Shown here: positions 29,048 through 44,186 of the stretch, piece after piece | Position numbering within the stretch: position 1 is the stretch's first letter | Layout: each line of letters begins with the position of its first letter | NCBI RefSeq assembly: GCF_000002995.4 | Contig: NW_025062479.1 | Span: 15,124,721-15,188,720, forward strand | DNA: 64,000 bases | Direction: 5' to 3' | Origin: Brugia malayi | Lineage: Eukaryota > Nematoda > Chromadorea > Rhabditida > Onchocercidae | Program-made: the position numbers and the translations under genes | Notes under the pieces: generated by a model | The model's database searches: none | Told to the model about the DNA's origin: nothing | What the model saw: the letters and a program-made list of their open reading frames with translations, nothing else

Positions 29048-30449
29048 TCAGACTTCTGTCTTGCGCACACGTCGTCCACGGCGTGATGCTACCGGTTTCA
29101 ATGAACGAAGTAGCTGAGAAGCTCGTTTCTGAGCCAACTGGAAATAAAAAATAAAGGCAAAATATGAAAAATTATTTTTCAGCTTCTGCATGTTCTCAAC
29201 CACTGATGCAGATTTAGCTAAGGCAGTTGAGTATTTCATGCTTTTATAAGATAAAAATAATTATTTCATAAAACTACGCTGTGAAGCGTAAGCCTTAAGA
29301 GAATAAAATTAAGATTAACATTCTTAAACTATGTCACAGTTAAAGAAAATATGTTAAGTACAGTATAACTTTCGCTTAAATTTTTTACTGGAAAATGAAG
29401 AAAATTCCAACTATAAAAACATACTCCTTTATGAGGAATTCGGCAACTACGAGCAATATTCTTCACGCTTTTTAACGATTTACGACTGTTCTTTTTCAGC
29501 GTAACCGACACGCCCGACTTAGCAGGGAAAAAGGTTTTACCTGCAAAACTCGTCCCTAAATTAAGTTAGAAGTAAAAATTTAAGAGCCGACATTTCCAAG
29601 CTTAAAGTTATTCATGATAACCAGAAAACTGATGCTGCACTTAAGACTGATGTTACAATGTTTGCAAAATAATTAGGAGAACTGTTTAAATAAACAATTC
29701 TCCGAAAATATGTTAAAAAACCAACACAGATGCGATATGAAATAAGCCTGAATTAAGATAAAATGATTTAGCAAAGGACCAAAAAAGTCATCTATGCAGT
29801 AGTCAGCTGCGTAACCCTGTTGTGAGAAAGGATAATTTCTTACAACTATCTTTTTCTTCTTGTTCTTTTCACTTCTTAGAAAACAGGCGTAGAAATTCAA
29901 TAAAATGGATCGTAATCACTTTCTTTATTGTCAGTAAATATTGCACTTTTAAAAATCAAATCCTGATGATCCTTTCATAATAATGTTTTTACACAATTTT
30001 CAATTATTCTTCGATTAATTAATGGTCTACTTCTGAAACGATTTCTAATGTCGTCAATTCTCTACACATAAACTATTTTTAAATCACTTAAAAAAATGAC
30101 AAATTGTTCTCTCATCCTATATCAGCTAAATGATACAGGATGAGAGAACAATTTGGCTGTACAAAAGATAATAGAGCTAATAAAAAGTTCGAAAATTACA
30201 ATTTAACCAAAAAGCGAACAAACCAAATGATTTACCTCGCTTCTTCATTACCACTACAATGCCTTTACCATCAGATGTTGCCTGGATGTCCAAACCTTTT
30301 CTATGAACCAATCCATTGAAACGAATACTGTTAACACCTTTGATATTAAAACGTTCTCTGCTAAAATGTTTCGGGATTCCACGTTGTCGACGCAGAAATG
30401 ACGATGTCTTTCGAATAACCTGCCACTGAATATCGGCTGATACCATCAC
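29048..30449 (-). CDS. rpl-28: 60S ribosomal protein eL28
   Basis: Three exons (30236-30449, 29425-29555, 29048-29137) give 144 residues. Recognisable eL28 segments are IQWQVIRKTSSFLRRQRG, FNIKGVNSIRFNGLVHRK, DGKGIVVVMKKRG, SVTLKKNSRKSLKSVKN and KRASQLLRSLKPV, ending in a basic tail. The start may be either of two consecutive ATGs (30449 or 30446). I first considered a tiny extra exon near 29201-29217, but direct joining of the second and third exons is in phase 0 and aligns with the family without a gap. It is a component of the large ribosomal subunit. The 680-bp first intron contains a near-perfect hairpin. The gene diverges from cdc-7 across 384 bp. Confidence 0.95.
30100..30155. ncRNA. 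Near-perfect hairpin in rpl-28 intron, candidate microRNA precursor
   Basis: Arms 30100-30118 and 30137-30155 are perfect 19-bp complements (left arm caaattgttctctcatcct). After one A-C mismatch the stem continues for five more pairs (tatca with tgata), leaving a six-base loop gctaaa. The total is a 56-base hairpin with 24 of 25 positions paired. It lies in the first intron of rpl-28. Both strands can form it; transcription with rpl-28 would read the minus strand. Size and pairing suit a microRNA or mirtron-like precursor. No target-site duplication is visible that would favour a small transposon. It is not a family I recognise. Confidence 0.5.
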
Positions 30450-30833
30450 TGCCCAACTCTTCTCTGTTCACCTAAACACTCATCCACTTAAATCCCAGCT
30501 TATGTAGAGCTCTCACGACCAGTCAATAAGTTAACTTTACGTAATATTTCATATTCCACAGCGTAAACAAATCCCTCCCACTCCAGTCGTCAAATCTGAA
30601 CGGAAACCATCCGACAATTTGGGATGAGCCTAAGACAGGATATAACACACCGCAGATGGTCTGTTAAACGCTAACTTCGATCGAAATGCAATAATAGAAC
30701 TCACGAGGATTGAATTGTTGACTTTTGAAATTTTCGTTCTGGAAGTGATTTAGGTTTAGCTGTGGAAGTGTGCGATTTCAAATTCCAGTTAATTTAAAGA
30801 ATAAATATTTTGAGGCATAAAAGATCCATAAAT
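30450..30833. promoter_or_regulatory. Shared divergent promoter of rpl-28 and cdc-7
   Basis: The start codons of rpl-28 (-) and cdc-7 (+) are only 384 bp apart, and this stretch is visibly less AT-rich than other intergenic DNA here, with C-rich patches (for example ccctcccactcc near 30573). It must hold the initiation or trans-splice sites of both genes. I see no TATA box or known factor site that I can name with confidence. Confidence 0.5.
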
Positions 30834-33898
<3,065 letters not shown>

Positions 33899-34708
33899 TA
33901 ACAAGAGCTCATATTACTATATCAAATTTTATCCTTATTCCTTAGAATTATTGGATCATTGAGGAGATTAGACGTGATGTAATCAACTAGACATCATTTC
34001 ATTATCCTGCATAAACTACAGGCATTAAGTTAGAACTTAATGGTACTTGTTTTTACTTGAATCAGATCTGCAGGAATTTTTTTGGGATCTTGTGAGATAT
34101 CCATGCTCGTTGATTTCTTTTTTTTGAATTATTTCAATTATTTCAGCCCATTTCTTTACATATTTAGAGTAGGACACTGTTGAATGATTCCGTTTGACTT
34201 GATGTTATTTTATATCGCTAATTTCATAACCTATTTTTGCGATTACTATTATACTGCTTATGACGTGATTGTGAACCACCTCTGATGCCGCTTTCTAAAC
34301 TTGACTTCGGAGGAAATTTTCGTAAACTTACTCAGGTTAGTTGCTGCACTTCTGTCCGTTACTGGAATGCTGATTTTAAAATATTAGTTTTTGGAGAAAG
34401 TCTCAGTTTTTCTCCCTATTCTTCTGGATCCTATTCTAATTTCTCGAAATCATATAAAATGATGTTGATTATTACTGAGCTATTCGCTACTTTCATTTTA
34501 CATTTTTTTTTTTTTTTTTTCTGATGGATTAGGGAATAATTTGTTATTGTTCGATTTGTTTTGTTTAAGCATGATTCATGAATGTAAGATGAAGATTCGT
34601 ATTTTTATGTTTTCCCTAACCAAAATTTTAGTGCAGTTGTTTATGGAGATATGAATTATAGACATGCTTAATTTATGTATTATTTTGTTGAAAAAGTTTT
34701 TTTTATTA
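33899..34708. other. Convergent intergenic region
   Basis: 810 bp between the stops of cdc-7 (+) and the acyltransferase gene (-), presumably both 3' UTRs. A + strand open frame at 34285-34524 ends in a poly-T tract and has no splice partner or family match, so it is not called. Confidence 0.6.
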
Positions 34709-37700
34709 TCATGTCAATGAAACTCCATTAATTGAAACAGTTGATGACACTGATGATGATTTGATATCGTTCAGTGATTTTGATGACTTCATCTGAACTG
34801 TCTCATAATCTGTTTGTTCGGTAATGAGATCTTTAAAACGTCTTGCTAAATTTTTCATTTGCAGTGTTTTCAGTCGTTGCTGTTCACTTTTCATATACCA
34901 TAATCGACCGTCTAATGCGATACTTTCAACGTCCGCGCTGAAAATATGCCAATTACACATGTCTTTGTAGTATCATTCTTTAATAATGACATAGTTAAGG
35001 TCTTATTCATTAAGAGTTTCACTTTATTAAGTCAATCCGTTTGGGTTTTCGATGTTTCAGAAGCGCAAACCTGCTTAAAACTGCTGAAGTTGTGAATTCT
35101 TAATTCAAAAAAGATGGCGACAAATGCTACTAAGCATAATGAAATTCCTTGATTTTAAAATATCTCTTCCGTAATCTTTATTTTTGCCCTTTACCACAAA
35201 ACATATAATTAAGCTCGATGATGTGATTATTAAAAATAATAGTAAAGAAATTTGAAGTGATTCACGTACGTTTTAGCTATAGCCTTCTGAACTCGCTGTG
35301 CAAAGTCTTGATTACTTTCACCTGGCTGTTTTTGTTGTGGCTCCAAATAAGTGACATCATAAACCATTGCCCATGACGTTAGTACGCGTAGTAAATATTG
35401 CGAAAATTTTGGTTCTGACCAAAATGAATCTCCAAAACGTGCATTCTGCCTAAAAAATGCTTAGTGAAATTTTTTGGAAAAAAAAAAAAAAAAACATTTT
35501 CGGAATTTGTATTGATATTATTACCTTATTGCTATAGGATAAATAACAACACTGTCTTCAAAAACAGCTTTTCGAAACTGTAAAACACGCGTGTTATTCG
35601 TGCAATAGCCTTCAGGAAATAGTAACACTGGGCCATCAGCCTGAAATTTATGTGAAATAATTTCTAAATATTTAGTACTTGAAATTCTCCAGTGGTTATT
35701 TGAAGATTTTTGCATTAAATATTAAAATAATTAGCCAACGTTTAAATAATCCAGTGGCGGAAAAAGGTGTAGAGGGTTTTTATTTTTCTTTTACTTTTTA
35801 TTATATTTTTTAAAGTTCAAACCTTTGCTTTTCGAATCACTTCATCCATGAAACGTTTACGATCTGTAGCACTACGTCGTTCAACCCATAGTGTTGGAAT
35901 TAATTTTTCGGCAATAGTTTCAATAAAGCAAATAAGACCAGTTTGACGTTGACCCGTTACTGTAAAGCCATAACCATTATTTGGGTCAATATCGGCGTAA
36001 ATTGCCTGTATATCATTTGGTGATAAATGATTCGCCACCGCAATACCTGAAAATTTCATCAGAACATAATGTTAGGTATTATGGGATTTACGTATTAATT
36101 TAATAAGAAAATGATTTACATGATCAGAAAGAAGGTATGCAATATTATAAATGTATTACAGATGACATTAGTATTATCACATTAATAAATATATAGCTAC
36201 TATTATTATGTTATAGAAAATTCAGGTTAGAAATACAGATGAATGCACATATTCTGATATTTATGATATTAAACTATAATAATTAATTTAACTTGTAAAA
36301 CTTAAAGAATTAAATTAATTGATATAATTTAGCTTCAAAATATTAAGAAAAAGAAAAAAAAAAGAAGAAAAGAAAGATAAACATAATAGCATGTACTATT
36401 CACCTGGATGTTTAGGCCTATATTGACGATTATGATATTTGGCAACAAGGCCAATTCCAGCACAAAATAATCGACAATTCATAATACCAACACGTAGTTT
36501 TTGTTCATCAGTCATATCCATAAAGTGTTCAGCAACAATTGCGGTTGTTGAGAAAATAAATGAAACAAACATTAATGATAATCGTATTGGTAATAAAACA
36601 CCATAGCGAAATAGTAATGCGACAAAGTAGCCAAAAATGTGTCGTCGTGAAATGCGATGTTTTGTATCTAGAAATGGTAATCGGCCAGGATGTTCCAGTA
36701 ATGTGCTATAGAATGGTGGAGCGGAATCGAATGCAACGCTTAATTGATCCTGTCAACAATTTGATAATAAAATCAAAAAGTAAAAAAAAAGAAAAGATAG
36801 TTCAAATTTTATTCGTAATTAATTACTGGGCATTAATTAGAGTGAAAAAATTTTGCTATACCTATATTCAAATAAAAGAGTTAGCAAGATTTAATAAATA
36901 TTATATTAATATTTATTAAATATTTTTTTGATTTAGAAAATCCAATAATAATTTAATATAATATTTAATATTAAATATTGAATGTTACATTAAAATAATT
37001 CAACATCACTTGTTAAATAAATAATTTAAAATTCAAACTTGCCTACATTATTAACTAATTAATACCACTTATTTTCAAATATATTTCAAAATCAGATTTC
37101 ATTTCTTAAATAAACACTTATCTTAAAATTCGATTTTGCGCAAATACTAAATACTATTATTAATTTCCGAATATTATGTTTCAAAGTTTAACTTCCAATA
37201 ATAATATGATGTAATAATTAATTTAATATGATTGATTTTTTAAATATTAAATTTTAAAAGAAGATCTGATGTCTTTTTTTCTTCTTTTCTTTCGTTAGCT
37301 TCTTTTTAGAAATAAATGCATGATAAAGTGGCAAAACTTCTCAAAACAAATAATAATGCTTTAATAATTAGTAAGAGATAAATATTTAATAAAAAGCACA
37401 ATTCAACCTGAATAATTGCTTCGAAGCCAGCTTTAAATGCATCCGAACAAACATCAAACACATTTAGCATTGGAGTTTCACTATAATACTATATTTGTTA
37501 TTAAAGAAAAAGGAAAAATAAAGGAAAGTTTAACAATTAATTAAATTTAAATTAACAAAGATTATTAAAATTAGCATAAATTCGTTTAAAAAAAAAGACT
37601 TAGAATTTTAACCTTTTCATCGATTAATTTAGCTTATTTTTAAAATTAAATTTAACCTCTCACTTTTTTAATATGGAAAAGCTTGAAAATGAATTTGATA

Positions 37701-37964
37701 TTTTAATCACCTGAAATAAAATGATGATAATGAGTCATCACGATGTTTTCGAAGCAATGATGTATCACACTGTTTAATAATTGCTGGCCATGATGTATGA
37801 GTTTGTGGATAATTATGTGGATAAAAATTTTGCACAAATTTCACTAATTTAACATATAAATGCGGTAGTGGCCCCCAATCATAGCCGAATATTATTAGTA
37901 AGACTGTTGTTAATACTAAACCTAATAGCCATCCAATATATATGGATAAAAGCGCATTCAGCAT
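34709..37964 (-). CDS. acl-4: ER glycerol-3-phosphate acyltransferase, GPAT3/4 type
   Basis: Seven exons (37711-37964, 37408-37480, 36404-36749, 35823-36046, 35525-35640, 35270-35449, 34709-34937) join in phase to 473 residues, close to human GPAT4 (456). It has an N-terminal membrane helix (~8-28), a second hydrophobic hairpin (~155-195), then the acyltransferase motifs: I as NHLSPND (His ~231, Asp ~236), FPEG (~307-310) with NNTRVLQFRKAVFE after it, and the GPAT3/4-specific GDSFWSEPKFSQYLLRVL and FAQRVQKAIAKT. It transfers an acyl group to glycerol-3-phosphate, the first step of glycerolipid synthesis. The acl-4/acl-5 pair are the C. elegans counterparts; which one this is cannot be told. 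The start at 37964 follows a gcaag acceptor. In-frame ATGs at 38069 and 38072 would add a lysine-rich hydrophobic extension. Confidence 0.92.
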
Positions 37965-38123
37965 ACCTTTCTCGCGTAATTTCTTGCAATAAATTGATAA
38001 AAAAAACACTGAAAATTTTGAAATTATTTCATGCAATACTTTTAAAAAAGAAAAAAAAACAATTTTCATCAAACTTTTTCATATTCAATAATCTAAATAA
38101 ATCCGATAAGCATCTACCATTTG

Positions 38124-38245
38124 TTATTATTATTACTAACTATTATTATTATTATTGTCGTTATTATTATTATTTACTATTGTTATTATTCATTATTATT
38201 ATTATTATTGTTATTATTATTATTATCATTATTTATCATCATCTA
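38124..38245 (+). repeat. (ATT)n microsatellite
   Basis: Interrupted ATT/TTA tract of about 120 bp lying 160 bp upstream of the GPAT start, in the likely promoter region of that gene. Confidence 0.85.
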
Positions 38246-39224
38246 ATACTTCTCCCATATTTTAGCTGCTATTTTCATCTGATATATTCCTGCCGCCGAT
38301 ATCTTATTATATCTTTCTTAATTACATCGATAATAACTCACTCTTTACAATTAATCTCCTCATTAGTGGTAAATACTACTACACCAGGATGGATCAAAAA
38401 TATTTTTGCTTCTCACTCAACAAGATTATACAATGATAAGAATACACGAAAATAGTAAGAATAGAAGAAAAAAATTGGTATATGATATTTACATTTTTAG
38501 ACATTTTATTAGCTAAATTCGAAGCAATCAAAATTAATCAAAAAGAAAGGAATACCTTTCTAATTATTGTTATCCACAAACACAATTGTCAAAAAACATT
38601 CAAAAGAGAAGCTTTTTCTTTTTTTTTTCTAAAGTATTCAAAGAAATACTTTCTTCTCCCTTTTATTCGACTAAACTAATTTGTAACATTTAACCCATCG
38701 ATTAGTTGAAATAAGCAAAGCTTTTGGGCAAACAGCTTGTTTGTCATAAGGCGGAAAAAGAAATGTAAATAAAAGAGAGCAAAGAACTTTGATTCCCTAA
38801 CTTTATCAACAACAATGACGATAATGATGATAGCTGACGATGATAACGATAGAGATAATGATGAATGGTGATAATCATAAGATAATCTTGGTAATGATAA
38901 TGATGACTGATAATGATGTAGATAGGAATAATGATAATGATGAATGATGATGATGACTAATGATGGCGAATAATGATAGCAGTAATAATCAAAAAGTTTC
39001 GTGTAAATTTTTTTTAAGTCATGTAACGAAAAATAATAGAATTTTAATAAGTCATTAAAAACATCATGCAAACAAAAACAGTAAATTTTAAATATTTAAT
39101 AAAACAAAACAAAAAAAAGGGATGAAAAAATTTCCAGTATCTTTTGTTTGCATTGTTGAAAAGAGGTATTGGTTGATATCATTAGTTATCTACCTACCCA
39201 ATGAAAAAATTGGGTTATCTAGTA

Positions 39225-39276
39225 ACACATACATGCATGCATACAAACATACACACATACATACATACATGCATAC
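39225..39276 (+). repeat. (ACAT)n-like tetranucleotide repeat
   Basis: A degenerate run of acat/gcat units (acatacatgcatgcatac and neighbours). Confidence 0.8.
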
Positions 39277-40447
39277 TTGTAAACCCCCATATACGTAAGC
39301 ATGCAAATGACATCTGTGTCACCTGATGTTTACGAAAGAATTGACGTAATGTGTTTGGAAATGGATAAGATAAAAAAAAAAAATGAATGAAATTATTTGA
39401 GTAAACAGGAGAAATTGTTTGAAATCGAAAATTTTTTAAAGGAAACAAGAACTAATTTAAATTAATTTTTAAACATTAAAAATAAAACTGAGAAAAAATT
39501 CATTTTTAATTTATATCATATATTTATATCTAATTTAATTTATATATATAATTTTTTAAATTAGAACAAAAGGAAAAAGAAAACCCACTGTGAGATGAAC
39601 TTATTGAATGGGACATTATCAAATTTAATTGCAGCCTCAACTTTCAAAAAATTTTTTTGAAAGTTGAAATTTTAGGGAGTAATTATTATCATCAGTTTTA
39701 TCACACTAATAACAAATGGGATTTTTAGCTTTTAGCAACTTGAATGAGTGCATTTCATTTCATTTTATTTCGTTCAATTGGTTACTAGAAATGAAAATTG
39801 TAGTGAATATAAACTATAAATACTATTTATTACTCACTGATTTAATTTTGCAAAATTTGCTTTTGCTTCAAAAAGTATATGCAAAATAGATACATTTAAA
39901 TTCGATATTTTCAAGATGATAATGAATTTATCTTCAAAATTTTAGTTTTAATTAGAAAAGAAATAGCATATGGTTCAGATGAAATTAAAAATGTTTATAA
40001 ATTTCTTCTAAAATTATCTCATTTTTCCATTTTCCGCCTTCATTGTTTAATGTTATTCCGAAACAAGTTAAAATTACTGACAACCTGTTTTTCTGTGTCA
40101 GTTATATTTCAGTGGACAAATACAAAAGTATGAGCATTAAATGATTTTTAAAAGGAAGCATTAATTCCGTAATCGTAAATTTTAATCATTATACAATTCT
40201 TTTAAAGAAATACTTATTTATTTAAAATTTTGAAATATGAAAGAAAAAGTGAGGAAAGTTTTGCGGAAATGAAAAACAAAAAAGAGAATTGAATTTAGCA
40301 CCGCCGATTCTTGCTTTCTCTATTCTTTTCTCAAATTTTGCAAAAATTTGAAAATTAATCAATTGATGATATGAATTTAAAGAATGTTTTAAACTAACAA
40401 ATTCATTTTAGTCATTTCAGTCAATGAAATAGACTACTAATACTGCT

Positions 40448-40448
<1 letters not shown>

Positions 40449-40508
<60 letters not shown>
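40449..40508 (+). repeat. (AAT)n microsatellite
   Basis: Twenty uninterrupted AAT units. Confidence 0.95.
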
Positions 40509-42185
40509 GCTATAAATGGATGGATGAAATATATCACAAATATTGAATCAATGTACAAGAAAAAGGATCTAAATTAATGAATGAATTCGAGCATTTGAAT
40601 ATAAATAAAATTTGATTTCATTTGAACGAAATAGGTTTCTTATACGTACTGATAATGGGAATATTTAAAATTGTAGATAATAGAGCAAACTAAGAATGCT
40701 GTTTCGTTTTTTTTCCTCCTTTTTCAAAATTTATGTTAGAATTTAGCAAGAAAAAATGAAATATAATTGTTATTCATTAATTTGTGTTGTCATTGAAGTT
40801 TGACATTTTAGGAAAATACAATAAATTCATTTTATTTTGAGATTATTTATTTTAAATGCATATGTGCATTTTTTTATTTTTATTGAATGAAAATCGATGT
40901 GAGTGAATCTTTTTGTTAGTAAATCTTGTCTAATTCTAAGTTAATTTGAAATAAATTTATCCATCTATTTCAAAATCAGATTTACAAAATATTTGAGCTA
41001 TTGATTTCTTGTTGTAATATCTATTCTGTAGATCTTTTTCTCTATTGATTGATTTAGATTAAAAGGATCTATTGATCTAGATCAAAAAGAAAGTTGGCAT
41101 ATTTGACATATTCTGCAGAATTTTTAATCTCAGACAATCAATAGCTTTTGTTACAATACAATCTTAATTACAATTAACTGATCTGTTTCATGATTTTTGA
41201 CAAATATAAACAAAAAAAAAAAAAATCTTCAAATGTTTTGAAGTTAGATAAAATAATTGATAAATTTTATGCAAGAAAATGCATAATGGAATTTATGAGA
41301 CAAAAAAATGAATACAAGTTAATTAATATGAAATAAGCTACCAGAACAATAATCAATCAATAATGTATTACAATATAAAATGAAATATAAGACCACATTG
41401 TACAATGAAACAATATGTTAATAATGTGATTTTATTATAATCAGTAATTCATTTGCATACAAATTTAATTAATTTAAATATGACATAGAAAAATTGCATG
41501 TTTAGAAAATTTGAGTGAGAAATATTGAAATCAAACAAATGATAAAATGATTGCTTTCTCTTTTGTCAACTAATTAATATAGGAAACTGAAAAAAACTGA
41601 TAAATTAGTTTAATTTGTCTTTAATTTGTTTTAATACCAAATTAATTAAATTCAAATCAATTTCAAATACATTTTATTGCCAAGTAAATGATTTTCTTTT
41701 CACTTCAGTTGTGATTATCGTATCAAATGGTCAAATTATACCACAAATAAGTAAAAAGCAAAAATTAGCCAACTGAAAATTAACTAGATAAAATAGCATT
41801 GTTAAGTTAAATAGAAACGATGTATAGATGATATAATATCACTTCAGGTAATCTTACAAATTATTCATAATTTGAATGAAATTATTCATAATTTGTTAAT
41901 ATGTTTATTAAACAAAAGCATATTTATGTTAAAAAATAATTTTTTACAAAAATTTTTCTAAAAATTCGGCAATATTTGTTTAAATTGAAATTAAAAAAAA
42001 AAGTGAAGAATGAATAGACACACAAAACTATAGATTTGGAAAGCTGGAAAATTTCTAAATATATTAATAACTAATAATTAAAAATAAAAGCAGTATGTAT
42101 TAAATTTATCGGTTAGTAACAATATCAATACTTGTAAAAAATGAATTAAAAACTGAACAGGAAGAAGACCGGAAGAATATAAATG

Positions 42186-42245
42186 CTACCAACCATTTGA
42201 ACCGACATCACCAACGTATACATTTAAAGACGATGAGACTAAATC
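42186..42245 (-). CDS. Possible alternative terminal exon, 19 codons
   Basis: On the minus strand a tttcag acceptor is followed by 19 open codons in phase 0 (DLVSSSLNVYVGDVGSNGW) and TAG. A phase-0 donor (gtcagc) exists just before the stop of the serine-rich gene at 44196, so this could be a second, alternative C-terminal exon of that gene after a 1.95-kb intron that contains a minisatellite. It ends in a hydrophobic/aromatic tail. The only evidence is phase, signals and coding-like composition; it may be fortuitous. Confidence 0.3.
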   Translation of the reverse strand, partial: DLVSSSLNVYVGDVGSNGW

Positions 42246-42332
42246 CTGAAAGAAAACAAAATAAATAATTACTGCTCTTTTATTTTGAGAAATGAAATGC
42301 ATAAAATTTTCCGGTGGATAAGAGAATAGGAA

Positions 42333-42700
42333 AAGCATAAAATGATAATACTGAATTGATTTTGAAAATTTTTTAATAAATATAAAATGACAATGTTAAT
42401 TGATTCTGCAAAATTTTTTGTAAGCATAAAATGACAATGCGTTAATTAGTTTCGAATAATTTTTACAAGCACAAAATAAGATTACTTAATAAGTTTTTTG
42501 GAAATTTTTTTCATGAACAGAAAGTAATAGCAGTTAATTAAAAAAAACCTATGTAAGCATGGAATTTACAATATTTAATTGATTTCGACAAAAATTTTTA
42601 TAAGCAAAAAATCTATAAGAAACACAAAATGACAATACCTAATCGATTCTCGTCAAATTTTCATAAGCTCAAAATAACGGCATAAATGAATCAAAATTTC
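42333..42700. repeat. Degenerate ~45-bp tandem repeat (minisatellite)
   Basis: Seven or eight diverged copies of a unit that reads roughly aagcataaaatgacaat, then a variable ttaattgatt core, then an A/T run. Clear copies begin at aagcataaaatgat (42333), aaatataaaatgacaat (~42379), aagcataaaatgacaatg (~42422), aagcacaaaataag (~42468) and, after more decayed units, acacaaaatgacaatacc (~42620). The period varies by a few bases. Confidence 0.7.
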
Positions 42701-44186
42701 GAAACTAATCTAAAAAACTTTCTGATAGGCTCATTTTTGTCAGAAATTGATCAGTTAATTTTTAAAATAAAAGTTTCATCAAATTACTATGATTGTTTCA
42801 TTTCTTTTTTTTTTTTGTTATCACTTATGAAAAATATTTAACGATTATTCATTCCAATTATCTCCTTCTAAACAAGTAAGAACGTGATAAAGAAATTCAT
42901 TTGAATTAACTAAGCTCTACTGAATTAGCATTTCAAAATTTAATTCGACATCATTTCATTATTACAAGTGGGAAAGAAAGTTAAAATATTGAGTAGAAAT
43001 TGCAAAAATTAAAAAATAGCAAAAAAATATAAAATTTATTAAAAGTTATGCATGACTGTAATGGAATTAATGATACTAGCAAAAATTGGAAATGAATTTC
43101 TATAGCATTCGAATATTGCCTATGAATGTTTAATAGATTATCTAAGAAAAATTGTATATCATTTCTCAGTATCTGATATTATTTTTAATTACTATTATAA
43201 TGAAACCATAATTCTTAATATTATTTACTTGAAAAATGAATAAATTCTGTGGTTAATTAATCTTTTATTTTTACTTAAAAATGAAAAGAAAATATAATAA
43301 AATGAATTTATTGCAAAAAAATACTTTTAAAAATTTTAGGATACAATTTAAAAATTTTTTTTTTTTTGGAACAATTTGCATTTCTCATTAAAGCTTAAAA
43401 GAAAGGTGAAAAATTCAGTGACATACAATGGATACACATTTCACATTGTTATCAATTCACTTTAATTCACTTTTGATAATCAAAACGATTATCGATTTTC
43501 ACTATCACAACTTGTTAAGAGCAGCATCAATTTGAACAATGTCGTAATATTAGTGCATTAATATCTCTTCTTTTAAATAAGTTCATACGTTGCTTGAAAT
43601 TATAATTTCAAAAACATTTTTAAATATGTTTTATTTAAGATATATTTTGAAAAAACTTCTAATATTAATTTTTTCTTATATTTTGCAATATTTCTAATAA
43701 TAATTTCCAATATCTTCAATAATTCTAATATATTAAACATTTCTAACATTAATTATGTTTTAATTATTTGTCAGCTTTTCAACAATTACAAATGATTCAA
43801 TTCAGTTTGTATATTTCGCGTTTTTCTTCTTTCTAAATTGAGAAAATGACATGAATTACAGTGATGTGACAGCAAAAAAAACACCGAAAAAAAATTAATG
43901 AAATTATAAATGACTGGATGAATTTAAGAAAGAAGAAAATTAATTGATGGATTTACAAATAAGTGAATGAATTTAAAAAAGAAAAAAATGAATTAATAAT
44001 ATTGTAAAAAATAACATGAAAAAGAAAAGTGAATGGAAAATGAATGAATGGAATTTTAAACGAAAAAAATAATTTGACAAATTCATAACTAAATTTTAAA
44101 GACAAAAAATTAAGCTAGTAAACTTGATAATTTAGATGAATGAATTTAAAATCATTTGTAAAAGAAGAAAAAAAAAATTAATAAAT

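Larger units (their letters stand above)
37965..42185. other. Gene-poor, repeat-bearing stretch
   Basis: About 4.2 kb upstream of the GPAT gene and downstream of the 42-50 kb cluster. It contains ATT, ACAT and AAT simple repeats (listed separately), ATGATG-type degenerate repeats at 38820-38990, and otherwise AT-rich unique sequence. Long open frames at 37868-38455 and 38676-39071 are simple-repeat translations or antisense to the GPAT first exon. No gene seen. Confidence 0.6.

Noticed and set aside
29201..29217. 17-bp microexon in rpl-28
   Set aside because: Adding it needs a phase that the preceding exon does not supply; joining 29425 directly to 29137 is in phase and aligns with eL28 without a gap.
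37868..38455. 195-codon + strand open frame
   Set aside because: First part is antisense to the GPAT first exon and the rest is translation of an ATT microsatellite; no splice or family support.
39215..39448. Minus-strand open frame with Met/Cys/Val repeats
   Set aside because: Simple translation of the ACAT repeat.
41010..41170. Possible inverted repeat (agctattgatt and aatcaatagct)
   Set aside because: Only 11 bp pair; the adjoining ttgtaata-like words are in mirror rather than complementary order, so no real stem extends.
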